A stretch of 64,000 bases of DNA from Rhynchospora pubera (lineage: Eukaryota; Streptophyta; Magnoliopsida; Poales; Cyperaceae), in contig CM051460.1 of assembly GCA_028095005.1 (NCBI GenBank), forward strand, positions 81,299,676-81,363,675. Direction: 5' to 3'. The notes under the pieces are model-generated. The model saw only the letters and a program-made list of their open reading frames with translations. It did no database searches and was not told the DNA's origin. Position 1 is the stretch's first letter. The number at the start of each line of letters is the position of its first letter. Position numbers and translations under genes: made by a program. This document shows, piece by piece, positions 13,151 to 25,297 of this stretch.

Positions 13151-16100
13151 TGTTGTTATACATGGATTTTATTTAAAGATCATATGAATTCAAACCATAT
13201 ATGTGGAATCGGATCGTTCCATCGTTTTTCTTGTTTATCAACGGATTCTCATATGCTAAGTTTGAGAATGTCGTGAAGCCAATGCACCAAACGGCTTAGG
13301 CAATCAACTCTCGTTGATCTTTTGTAAGATTGGTACTTGAGGTTCATGAACTTCTTCTACAACGATTTGTTGAACGAGTTCTTGACTCCTCATATATTCC
13401 ATGAGTTTCTCGAACATCATCAACTCGTGAGATGGTTGAGTCCTCATTGGAAGGAGCGTACTATTAAACTTCTTTCAAAATAACTTGTGAATGAAGTTTC
13501 GCTCAACTCCCACTAAGTATCATGTATGGAGTGACAAGTTTCCCATAAGAGTACTTCTTGTAGTGATGCATAAACTATTTTAATGCTCACTTTACTCCCA
13601 CTACTTCTTCTTGAGAATTTCAATTCATCAAGACTACATTATGATTAGCAACAACTACTTTGTTCTTATCATATTCGTGGAAGTAGTGTCTTTTAATATA
13701 AAGCATCCTACAAATATTAAATGTCTTATTTGGGTACAAGCTTATCAACGATCTTGAAATAAGCTTATCAACACCAAATCTTAAGAAGCATTATACTTAG
13801 AGATCAAAATCTCGTAAGATATATTCCTCAATAGACTTCGATGGAACACCATTCAGTGTAAACAATATTATCCTCAAACATAATTCCTTAATACGAGTTG
13901 AATAAGTCCATTTGAATTATTATCGATCGATCAAAATATTGTTCGATACCTCCATTCTTGGACATATTATTCCTCATGGAGCGAGTTATGAAACTATTTT
14001 CATACTCTTTAGATAATATTTCAAATTATACGACTTAACTCCTTATTTACCACGATTAATTGTAAGACTTCTAGTTTTCTTGAACGGTCTTTTAAACTTC
14101 ACTCTTGAACTCCTTTGAACTAGTCAAAAGGTTCATACTTATACCTTATCAAATAGATATGTTAATATCTACAATGATCATTGGTTAAGTACTAAAGTAT
14201 CAACAACCTTTCATTGCACAAGTACTTATAGGTCTTTATACATCGATATGTATAAGTCCTAATTAATTCACTTGTCCTTAAACCTTCATAGGTTAAAAGG
14301 CGCTTATGTCATTTAACAAACATGATTCGCATACCAATCGATTTGAAATCGAATTGAATTACGAGCTCTATGTTACGTAGACTCTCGTAATGCGATTCTC
14401 GTTTATGTATGTGACTAAGCGGTTATATATAACATGAAAGTCAAAATACTTTATGTTAAGTCTTACGCATCCTATTTGTCATTCAAAATTTGTTTATCTA
14501 TTTCAAGCAAATTCAATCAAGATGCATGAGATCATATAAACAAATCTATAATAAAAGATCTTGTCTTTTACAAAACATAATCATCCATCATTGAATATGA
14601 AATGGAGATATTATGAGAGGTTTTAGAATTAAGGTATGCAACCTTCAATTCCTAAACAAACTCTTAATAAAGATAACTCTACGTATTCAATGGTAATGAC
14701 TTAAATGAATAAGTCATTTTCTATACGGAGTTAACTTTGCATCTCTCGAACATTCTCTTATTCTTCATTGCTAACACATTTCTTTAAATGCGAGCATATG
14801 AACTAGTATCAAGTTACTAGTGTGAATTAAAGATAGTGAGATAATTTGAACGACAAATACACTTTAGGATTAGAATATTTCTAATCGTCACAATCATGGT
14901 ATTTCGGACAACCTTTCAAATGCCTCCCATAAACGGCAAATGAAACATCTCATGTGACACATGGTCATCAATGAGAGTCTCGAAATTTCAACTCATACAT
15001 TGGTGAAGTATTTCTTGAATACTTAATCAATCACCTTTTTGCATTAACAAGCGTGCGAAAAAGGTAACATTATATCCTTCATGATTCCAAAGAGATCGTA
15101 TGACAATATCAACAATCCTTGATATCGGAGATTAATATCTCTAGTTGTCAATTAGCTACTTAAATCTTTCGATTTATAAGCCAATGAAACATTCATATAA
15201 CTTCTTATAAAAGAAGAATCTCTTGGTCAACTCATATTCTTTATACTCAATCATAAATGATGGAGTTAATATCTACTTTCTCCAAGAACACTTTCTTGAG
15301 TAAGCGGATGAGAACGTACGAGTTAATTTTAGTCCATATGAATTCGCTAATTCAAAGGTCTAGAAATTTCAAATGTGGATATTAAGCATATGCTTTATTG
15401 AATAACTTTTCGCCAAAAGTCAATCAATCATCGCGTTGCTACGTTCGGGTAGTTTGAGGAAAGTTTTGGGAATTGATATACTCAAATTTCTCTTCACTAA
15501 GATCGTGTCTTAGGAATCGGTATTACTTCTTTAAGTGAATACTTTTAGAAACGAGTTTGTTAATTTTCAAAGATTGATCGCAACAAAATTAACAATTTAA
15601 ACATCTATAACAAAATCAATTTACGGTCATTTAGTTTATGCAATTGTTTTATTTATAACAAATAAAACTCCCACTACAATTATTTAATGTCCCTAATGTA
15701 GTAGGTTTTTCAAGATCCCTATTTTCGTTGAGATGGTGCTAGCGTCGGCGTGACACCAAAAACAACTAGATAGAGTAGGTTCTCCAACCAATCATTCCAT
15801 ATGATTCTTGGTTTGTGAAATATCACATGTACATCCACAAACTTTGCCCCGATGTCCAATCCGATTAGAAAACATCGTTAAGTAACCTTTCTCTATTTGC
15901 TCCTAGTAAATCTGATTTACACCCCGACACGGATGATGGAACACGATGTCCCGCGTCGGCGAGAATGCATCAATGAACGATCATACACGTTAGAAGGGGA
16001 TAGAGAGAAGGAGGGCGATTTAACTTAATCATGTTTTGTTTGGGACAATCAATTAAGTGACACTTGTTTGGTGGTCATGTAAGCATACACCCATACCTAG

Positions 16101-17736
16101 CCTATGACAATTCATAGCAATCACAAGCAATCACATATAAGCATCTCACAGTTGTGGGTTTGTATGGCTCCCGCTTGCATTAGTTTCGCCACATCGTCCA
16201 TGGAGCAAAACTAATCTAATCCTTGTCCCTCCCACTAAATTCTATAAGGATCTAAATCCTATAAAATAAAGGAACAAAATACATGTGAAAAATATCCTAC
16301 TCCCATCCTAGCCTTAGGGGCATGCAAGCCTCACAAGTTACATAAAAAATTAATCAACAAATTAATTAATTAATGGCACCAAAGGCCGCATTACAAACAT
16401 TCACACATGCATTCAATTTACAACCACAAGGCATTGAGTCTTGAGCCATACTAAACCCACTATCCACCTACAAAACAAAGTTAGCACATACAAGCACTTT
16501 GTTTCCAATTAACGATTTTCAAGCATCTTTGCGTATCGTTTGCTATAAGTAAATTCCGTGTACAAATTCTCAATTTTAAACAACCAAACTTGTTTAAATT
16601 CATTTAGAAAGTTCTTTCAACATCCCATAACTGAAAGGAGATCAAACAAGGAGTTTTCTAATTATTTTCAACTAGTTTGAATACTTAGAAAAACAGTAAT
16701 TTAACAAAAAACGTAAATAATGGAATCCAACAAAATCAACAGTTTTTTGTCTCCAAAAATTCTCAAATAAATTACTTAAGCTCCTTATCATAATTGTGAT
16801 TATCAGTAAAAATTTCAAGAAGAGATCTTAAACCATCTGGGAGAATAAAAAATGACAAATCTCTTACAAGTGCACGAAACACCGTTATGAGATTTTCAGC
16901 TTATCCTCTCAACCATTTGGTCTGTTAGACCACCTTATTTTATACGTCGTAACTCTACTCGAAGTTAAATTTTCTATCCAGTTTTTATATATAAAATATA
17001 CATAGAAAAACTAGTTTAGACTATAGGCTATCCATCCATGAAAGAAAATAACCAAGTTCAGTTCAAAAAATTCGAGTTACATACTAAACAATCAACAAAT
17101 TCTGTACTGGAACAGACTGTCGATCGAAATGTTTTAACCTAGTTGAAGGTCCAAACTTCCATGAAGAATTATGAAACTAATTTTCCTGGAATCCTAACTC
17201 AAAATAGAACAACTCCATTTAAACAGAATTTTTAAAGGAGTTCTCAGTTTGTACAGTTTATTAGAACAATCGATTTGCTCAACAAACTGGATCTGACAAG
17301 ATCTTCCTTTTCATACTTGAAAACCCACAAATTAATCCGAGTCATGCAACAATTTATACATGCTCAGAAAGAGCTTCAAGTCCTCTTTATTTCTATCCAT
17401 AGAACACTGGTACTTATATTCAAAATATAAACCTTTCAAGCCATTCAAACAGGACAGTGCGAGCAGAAACTGGTTCTGCCCACTGTCGCCGTTTTATTCA
17501 CAATGAATCTATACTAATTCAGAAAAATGTGAATCCAACGCCAAAAGAATCACAATCCAAAGATCTACAACTTTCATGTAGATAGAAAGATCTTCCAGAG
17601 AACATATCACATAAAAACGCGAAACAACACAGAAAATACCATTTCCAGACAGCAAACAAACGCATCATCTCTACTAATTCGTTAATTAGCTAATTTCTCT
17701 TATTTAAGTGTCAAAATAGCTTAAGTACGACCATGT
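13150..17736 (-). other. Rest of Copia internal region, no readable coding
   Basis: By position this should have held gag, protease and integrase on the minus strand. I see no usable ORF on either strand. The sequence is AT-rich, as expected after long decay by C-to-T change. Confidence 0.6.
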
Positions 17737-17748
17737 GCTCTGATACCA
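17737..17748 (-). other. Primer-binding site
   Basis: On the minus strand TGGTATCAGAGC, complementary to the 3' end of initiator methionine tRNA, one base inside the 5' LTR. This is the standard Copia primer site. Confidence 0.93.
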
Positions 17749-17749
17749 C

Positions 17750-19529
17750 TGTTAGGAAATTGCTCAATTTTAATTTTGTGACTAATTACCCTTAATTAAT
17801 CCAATTAAAACACAAGCAACAAAGGGATCTAGTACAAAGCTATTCGACACAAAGAGATAGGTGGAAATTGTACCTCCCGCGAAATCGTATTCGCGGGGCT
17901 CGACCACGGCATGGGAGTCGGTGGCGAGCCTCCATGCGCCTCCTCCTTCGTCGGTTGATCGGCCTCGAGTCCACCAAGGAGGTTAACCATAATCTTCTAC
18001 TCTTGTGCTAGCAAGAGGAAGATACAAGCTAATCCCTCTAGGTTTCCTCTCTCATTTAGCAATTAATTGCTTTAATTTGTGGAGAGGAGTGCTCAACCCA
18101 TGAGCTAGAGAGGAGAGGAGAGAAGAGAGAGCATGGAGAAAATTCTGAAATTTTCTCCCTTTTGGTGAATTTCGACCATAGAGGAGGTGAGAGAGAAAGA
18201 TGTGGAGGCTAGGGTTTCCCCAAAACTTGACCCCTTTATATCGTGCTCTCTTGACCTACCTACCACAACTAATTGTGGACAAAATTGCCCTTATATGGCC
18301 GGCCCCCTATTGGAGGCTTTTGTGGGCTACATTAAGTGTATTACAAGCCCATTAATTCAAACATTTTAATTGCTCTTTCAACTAACCTCAAATTGGACTT
18401 TTATTTAACTAATTAAATAAAGACCCAATAGCTCAATTAATTTAAATGAGTTGAACATAATTAATTATTAACTCATTAATAATTAATTTGGGATTAGCAA
18501 ATGCATTAATTTATTTCTATACGATCCCTTTGACTTAATTAATTATAATGGTCCACAACGCTATACAATTAATTAATCAAACTATCATATTTTCGCAATA
18601 CACACTGTTGCGAATAAATAAATAATGCATTGTATGGTTAAAGTCCTATTTGTGTGACCCTTTGAGGATTTATGCTATGTTGGACATGGAATTAAATCGT
18701 TATTTAATTCCAATAATCATAAGCGGTATCTAGCAACACGTTATGATTCCCAATTCGCATAAATAGTGTACTGCTACAGTATTTAAATCCTGCATAAGAG
18801 AATATATGTATTTCCCTATTTTGATTCTTATGTCACACGATATCATCGTATAATCCAAGATAGGAATGTGTCATTCTTGCAGATTATACGTTTCTTGATC
18901 TAGAGATAATTGTATAAAGTTGCATACAAACAATCTATCTCCATCAAGGGGCCCAAACAGATATCGTCACTCACTAAGTGAATTAATGAGGGACATACGG
19001 TTTTCTTGATGATTAACTTTTCCCCGCACAATTCAAGAGAACATAAATAAAGTCCGTGTAGCAGCCCTTATCGGGAATCAGCGGTAAACGATATTTATTG
19101 AACCTATCCTCATGTGGAAAAGATAAACATCTCAAACTTAGAACCAAAATTATAACGAAATAAACAATGACACATAACACAATCCATATGTTTATTTCGA
19201 TGGGTCAAGTCCTGTGCTATGTTCCATAACATACACATATGCAATTAAGTTGGTAACTCTTTACCTATGATTAGTAGAACTTAATCATCACTTAACTTGC
19301 ATACTAATCTTATATGATAATTAATGTTCCTTGTTAATTATCAAGATTATGGACCGTTTAGATTTATTATTGTCATTCTAAAGAATGATCAACATAGATC
19401 TACAATTCAGATCCTCAACCTGAATGATCTGTCAATAATAAACCTAGGAACAGATGATAAAATCTCATCCAAAACATAAACTAATAATTAAGTCATTAAA
19501 TTATTGACTTCTAACACATAACTCTAACA
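17750..19529 (-). repeat. Right LTR (the element's 5' LTR)
   Basis: 1780 bp, the same length as the left LTR, with TG...CA ends. TSD GGTTA follows at 19530-19534. Confidence 0.93.
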
Positions 19530-20821
19530 GGTTATTCCTCTCCGTCTGAGCTTCTTCTTCTGGACAGTTCCGAGACCCATGTGCGTACATAGTCTCCCCC
19601 CTGACGGATCGGTTTGATCTGCTCTCCCATGTGTGTCGCGTACGGACGATCCTCGCCGGCTGCTCCTGAGTCCTGACGCATCTACCACTCGCTTTATCTC
19701 TTTTTCATTTGCAGTGTAGCAATCGACTATCGTACGTTGCCTCTTCGATTTCTGAAGTGTCAAGGACGATCTGCACATTCTTCTAGGTTTTCTACTTTTC
19801 TCCCTTCATTTTTTTGGGTTTCCTCTTTCTGCCTTCTCTTTTGTGCAAAGGGGACGATTCCACTATAATGCCAATCCAAAAATTTCTTCCTTTTGCTTCT
19901 ATATTTGTGGAAAGGGACCAAATGAAGGGGACGATTGCACTATCGATTTCATTATTGGTATACTAGAATTTTAGCTGATCTTTTCTAAATAGACGATTAC
20001 ACTTATAAGTGATTTATTGCTTTAATTTTTTCTTACACAGGATTTATTACTTGATTTGAGGAGTGGGATGATCCGAACCATGTTTGCAGGCATGATTACA
20101 CTATCAATTGCAATTAGAAGATACTGCTATGGTACGATGCTACTATCCTATCTGGCTAGATCGTATCTAGATTTCCGGTGCTTGATAAATTTTTCTTTTT
20201 TTGGTTTCTCATCAGCCTGTGCTTAAAATTAAGATATCCCTATTGTATTTATGGACTCATTCTTTTTTTTTAAATTATTTTCTACAAAAATGTCTTGCCT
20301 CAAGTGTTAAGAGTATTGGACAGTCACACTTATATGTTCCTTTACCTAGGAGTTCAACTTTTTTTTTGTTGCGGAGATTTTGTTTGGTATTAGATTGAGG
20401 TTGATAGAAAACAAATTGTGTACAATAGGAAGGAACTTCCACATTGCAATACTAAAATGTATAAGGCTGCATAAGCAACTGTCATAATTTGGTGTGTTTC
20501 TATTCAGTTCAGATAGTAGAGGAACGACACTTACAATAGTAAGAAAAAGAGAACATTCGCCTATTATGAAGGAGCAACCATCCAATGAGTAGATGCAATA
20601 TTTGATGTTGCCTCTTGCCTTGATTTTAATTATATGGTAATTTACTTTACTTGTACACTTGACTGACATGTGCTACGTGTTGATTGATACTGGTATTGGC
20701 AATTATTATCGGCATTGGCGGCATATATAAATACAATACTAAGTGGGAGTGGAAGTGGGTGCATATTCATTCATTCTTGGACTCATGCTTCATTCATTTT
20801 CCAATAATGCTGCAGGAGAAG

Positions 20822-21988
20822 ATGAGAAGCAGGAGCCGGAGCTCTACAAGGAGTAGGAGCATCAGCTGAAGAATGATCATGAGTAGGACTTTGAGATCGA
20901 GCACAAGCTGGACATGAAGCATGAGTCCAACCATGAGCAGGACTAGAAGTAGGACCCTTAGCCTGCTTCCCAGACGATAGTATCAGGAGAACAAGTCCCC
21001 ACTGCCCAACTTACTATTATGACCGCTACACCAAGACACGTGCACCCTACTTGCCTCTCACTTCATATTCTCTGTTATTTTAAAATTTTGTCTTTGTTAG
21101 GGTCTATTGGAGATTCAATGAACCCATTTGAGTTTGCTCAACCAATACATGTTGTTTTAGTAGAAGTCAACTTTTTTTACCAGTATACTGGCTGGTTTGT
21201 TCTGAAAATCCTTCATAGCAACATGATTTTTTGTTTTTTGGCAAGAACATTTAATTTCGACCTGCTTGATCATAAGCTGGCCAGGTTGACTGCTCTTTCC
21301 TCCTTTTTTTTTATAATTCACTCTCTTTCCAGCTTTTGTACTTATTTTGCACCTCTGATCGAACGTTAAGTATCAGATGGCAGATCTATAATAGCGACTG
21401 AGCAATTCTATAGCAAATTACTGATAAAGGTGTTATTGCAATGCATTTTTTTGTTTATTTCGTGTAATATATTTTATTATTTTCACTTACTAAAGAAAGA
21501 TACATCAGGATACATGAAATTCTTTTCCAGTTGTTCTCAAGTATACTAATATCATATATATATATGCAAGTAGTCAAGTACAGAAACTGAATGTTGGTTA
21601 TACATTTCAATGCAGCAGTCCCATTATTGGTTGGTACATACTGGCATATACTCACAGAATCGTCAGCATTCTTTCTGGTTGCAATTGCCATCTTAATATG
21701 ACTCCCAATCATGTAATTTTGATATGGATAATAAAAATAAACTTTTTAGTACATTTGGTTGACAATTGTTCCCTTCTATGATGAGAAATTTAATGACCAT
21801 TTTTTTTTTTTTGTTTTTCTTTTTTCTATTAAACTCATTCAAGGATTTGATCTACATAAAGAGCAAGCAGCCTGGACACTTTGCAAGAGAATATCACAAT
21901 GAAGTTGTTTGCAACGAGTGTTTTTGACAGGGTATCGCTCTTTTGCTTATTTCCTTCTCTTCTTTTCTATATTGGAATAGCTAATATA

Positions 21989-22020
<32 letters not shown>

Positions 22021-22210
22021 GCACAGAGCACACGCACAAAATTATACATACAAACTAGCATGAGACTAATTTGCACTGGAGCAGATCTTGCTTCTGCAAA
22101 CATACTAGCTGAAATTGTCCTACTTGGTTTTGGTGCAAGACTTAAGATGCTGCTTGAAATTGTTATAAACTATGTCCTGGAACTGCAATGAGTATGGCCA
22201 CATAGCATGC
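20822..22210 (+). pseudogene. Captured fragments of a GIS2/CNBP-like RS-CCHC zinc-knuckle gene
   Basis: Three plus-strand pieces inside the Helitron match parts of one plant gene type: an RS-rich N-terminus followed by CCHC zinc knuckles. 20822-20868, after a TGCAG acceptor-like site, starts with ATG and encodes MRSRSRSSTRSRSIS; RS-type coding continues to about 20960 with stops. 21840-21908 encodes SKQPGHFAREYHNEVVCNEC then a stop; the family pattern is C..CK.PGHFAREC.N..VC..C, so knuckle cysteines have been lost (C to S and C to Y). 22172-22210 encodes SWNCNEYGHIAC, matching the family CWNC.E.GH.A. Intron-like text separates the pieces, so capture was at the DNA level. It cannot encode a working protein. 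Confidence 0.65.
21989..22022. repeat. Compound (CT)n(CA)n microsatellite
   Basis: About nine CT units run directly into about seven CA units. It lies in an intron-like part of the captured gene fragment. Confidence 0.9.
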
Positions 22211-23313
22211 CTTTCCATGTACATGTGAGTTCTTTTTTCCTCTTGCTTTGTGTGTTTAATCTTCTTTTCTGCCATTGTTCCTCAGCACATGACCAAAATC
22301 ACTTGATACTGCTCAACACAATATTAATATCAATTAGTTTTCTTCTTTATCGATTAGTTTTCTTTGTTATGTTTATAGATTTTTGTATTTATGTTTTGAT
22401 TTTGTTTCCAATATTTCATCTCAGCTTTAAAAATGGAGGCTCTAAATTCCTGAAATCAACAATTAAGCAACCTATATTGGAGTATTGGAGAGTGACGCAG
22501 TGCAAGGTAATTTGTGTGTTTAGAATTATTGTTGTTCAGCTGTTTGTTGTTTGTTATTTTTCAGGACACAGAAAAATAAATTATGATGAACTACAATGGC
22601 ATTACAGTACAGTACATAGGCATGATGAAAAGGGTCAAAACAGTTTACCAAAATTGATACATGGCAATCAAAAGATTCTGAACGACATTACTGGACATGA
22701 GGGCATCAAAAGGTTTAAATCTAATCTTATTCGATTTATCAATATTAGTTCCATTGAATGATTTCATTTTCTAACTTTAATTTGTAATTTCATCCATTTT
22801 ACTTTATCTTATTTAGAAATATATTTTTAGGTTTGTTTGTCATGCAATATTGAGTGCACGGACATCTAAAGAGAAGATATTCGCTATTCTTTGTATGTTC
22901 TAAAATTCATAGACGTAAGTTGACAAGTTTTGAGTTGTTAGCATTTCATTTCAATTAGAATAACAAATTGTGTTAGGTGCATGTTTCATTTGATGTATTA
23001 TTATATCAAAAACTTGATAAAGTATGTAAATTTTTTTTGTGTTATTGGTTGAGTAGTCATGGCTGAAATAATCTTTTAATCTAAATCAAATATTCATAAA
23101 TTACCACTGTAATACTAAATCGTGAATGTTTCATTTGATGTATTATTATATCAAAAATCTAAGAAAGTATGTAATTTTTTTTGTCTTATTGGTTGAGTAG
23201 TCACCGTTGAATTAATCTTTTAATCTAAATGAAATATTCATAAATTATCACTATAATACTAAGTCAAAAAATTTAAAAAAAAAAGATCGCGCAACGCGTG
23301 AGATGCCCACTAG

Positions 23314-23552
23314 TTCGATGTAAATTTTGAGACAAGAAATTGAATCAGTGATTAAGGGCTATATTTCAATACTCATAAGTTTATATTTTCCTTATGGTTT
23401 CCATTGTTACATCTTGTATGCCACAAAAAGTAATTTTTTTTATTTTTTTTTAGTTTTGATGTATACAGTCATATTTAAGCTTGATTGGTCGACCGAGCAA
23501 CTCGAAGTTTGACCTCGGCCTGCCTTGTCATTAAATTCTGTCTTCGCCCTTG
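23314..23552 (+). mobile_element. hAT tail, tandem unit 2, right part
   Basis: Begins TTCGATGTAAATTTTG directly after the Helitron CTAG end and matches 8978-9216 throughout, ending in the hAT terminal sequence TCTTCGCCCTTG. It completes the unit interrupted at 9595. Confidence 0.75.
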
Positions 23553-24940
23553 CCCTCTCCTCTTTAAATCTGATCTCTTTCTCCCTCTCCCTCTCTTCAG
23601 ATCCGATCCACTTCTCCGCCTTTGAAACGCAGCTGTTTCTTTTGCCACCTCCACGCGCCATCTCTTCAGATCTTATCGACCATCGCGATCTCGCTCGCAA
23701 GAATGAAGCCTCAAGGAACAGCTTCATTCTCTCACCTCTCGCCATCGCCTCGCCTTCTCCTTCCGACGCCACTCTAGCGTCCATTCTCTTCCTCTACTCT
23801 TCTTCATCCATGGCTTTAGCAAATTTTCGGATCTGAAGGTGTTCGCTAGGTGGTATAAAAAGATCAAATTATTTCAATAAGTAATCGTTTAATTCTAGTT
23901 CAATCAATGTTTATATGCATTATATTAAGCTGATCGGTTATTAGATTGCAATCAATATCTCTTAATTTAAGGTGCAGGCTAGGGAGCTAAAGAGCAAGTT
24001 CAATATTTAGTTCGAGCAGCCAGCCCATTTTCAGGAGTGGCTTCTTATATATAGTATTATTAAAAATCATACGAACAAAGAAAGCCTATTGTAGGAGTCC
24101 TCCAAGGAAAGTGAGATCCGGCTTGCTTTTATAAAATAGGAACGATACTATATAAATGAAGAAACATTTACAAATATGACTCAGCCATCAGTATTTTTGC
24201 AAAGATCTTACTTTCCATTTTATCAGTTTTTTTAATATGGCGAAAACATGCATTGAGAAATATTATTTCAAATTCTTATGTTTACCCTTTTGAGTTTTTT
24301 TATAATAAACATACTAGTCCATATAGAAATTGCTAGTTTTTTTTTTTAAATACATTGTTGATATATTTTTATAAAAAATGAACTCCATCACGATGCCTTG
24401 GCTTTGCTCCAGAAGGGGAAAGGAAGAGAATGTCAACTGCCCATTTCCTGCCCAAGGGTGTTATCCCAAACTAAAAATTTGAAGGGAAGCGGAGAATGGA
24501 GGAGAACATTTATTATACGAAACAAGTAACCATTTCGGCCCGACCTATATTACTATAAGGAAAACATATGTACAACGTGCATGTATGTCAAAAAATAAAA
24601 AAATTTAAGTCTCAATTACACAAAATTGTAACGATACGAAAAATTCTATTATTGTTTTTGATAAAATGCTTCTGCATTCTCCGAGTCCTCTATTTATCAA
24701 TAAAAAAAAATCTTATCAACAAACTATCATTGGCATTTATCAATGAATCAACCAAATAGTGTCATCTTTGCTTACCCTCGCCCACCAATTATAGAGCTCA
24801 TCTATTAATGGTGGCATATGTTATTACTTTGGGCTCGTGCTCCTTAGAAATCTTGCTACGCAGCAAATCATTGCATCCTCAAAATGACATTTCTTGAACT
24901 GCCTTACGTCACAATTAAGGTCTCATGACCATCAAAAATC
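23553..24940. other. Unassigned stretch
   Basis: A CT-rich, GC-richer part at 23553-23840 looks like a 5' UTR or first exon (a 103-aa plus-strand ORF runs through it), but no downstream exon was found. The remainder is AT-rich with no recognisable gene. Confidence 0.3.
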
Positions 24941-24947
24941 ATAGTAT

Positions 24948-25297
24948 TCACTTTTTGACAACTCCCTTAATTTCCCGGCTTTCCCAATTTTTACATAATA
25001 GCCCATTTATAAGAGTGTTGTAAGCAACGACATTAAGTTTGCGCCTTTTAGAAATCATGCAATGCACCAATTGTTTTGCCCCATCAATTTCACCATTCTT
25101 GCACAGATAATCCATTAGAGTGGTGTATGTCACGACACGAGGCATTGCCCTTCAAAAATCATGCTAGAAATAATGTTATACAACAATTCCTTTGCCTTTG
25201 CAATTTCACCATTCTTGCAGATTAACTATAAGATTGCTGTAAGTAACCGCATTAGGTTCCTACCATTCAGGAATCATCATATACCCAATTCTTTTAC
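24948..25297 (-). pseudogene. Decayed 3' extension of the PPR gene
   Basis: Beyond the stop at 25298 the minus strand keeps encoding PPR motifs, but with stops and frame changes. GEIE is followed by TAG and two further stops. A readable CKNGEIAKAKELLYN piece follows at about 25200. Then a shifted frame carries VVTYTTLMDYLCKNGEIDGAKQLV and VVAYNTLINGLL at 25145-24948. About three more repeats therefore once extended the protein. The intact gene was longer, and this part is now untranslated unless the stop is read through. Confidence 0.75.

Larger units (their letters stand above)
9770..19529 (-). mobile_element. Copia-type LTR retrotransposon, decayed coding region
   Basis: Two 1780-bp LTRs (TGTTAG...CTAACA) flank 6.2 kb and are bounded by the 5-bp TSD GGTTA. 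Orientation is minus. The primer-binding site, complementary to initiator Met tRNA (TGGTATCAGAGC on the minus strand), is at 17737-17748 inside the right LTR. The polypurine tract AAGTGGGAGAT lies at 11550-11561 inside the left LTR. No ORF of useful length remains, but minus-strand Pol relics are readable. RNase H gives TVSVTKAKYIATCEAIKE at about 11985-12050. RT relics are a GLKQ motif near 12790 and a broken YVDD-like stretch near 12640-12680. The lineage within Copia is not resolved; it resembles Tork-like elements. Confidence 0.92.
9596..23313 (+). mobile_element. Non-autonomous Helitron carrying gene fragments, interrupted by a Copia element
   Basis: The 5' end is TC at 9596 preceded by A. 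The 3' end is CTAG at 23310-23313 followed by T, with a short hairpin-like CGCG-CAA-CGCG just before it (about 23288-23298). Both ends are fixed by the empty site: unit 1 of the flanking tandem repeat reads GTAGAAA|TTCGATG without interruption at 8977/8978. Insertion between A and T with a CTRR end is the Helitron rule. No Rep/helicase ORF is seen, so it is non-autonomous. Without the inserted Copia element (9770-19529 plus its 5-bp TSD) it is about 3.95 kb. It holds decayed pieces of a CCHC zinc-knuckle gene on the plus strand. A sister 3' end of the same family lies at 49371 on the minus strand. Confidence 0.8.

Noticed and set aside
18187..18369. 60-codon plus-strand ORF
   Set aside because: It lies wholly inside the right LTR, and the left LTR version is not open in the same way.
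23440..23784. 114-codon minus-strand ORF rich in Arg and Glu
   Set aside because: The low-complexity reading comes from a CT-rich plus-strand stretch; it overlaps the hAT tail end and has no recognisable domain.
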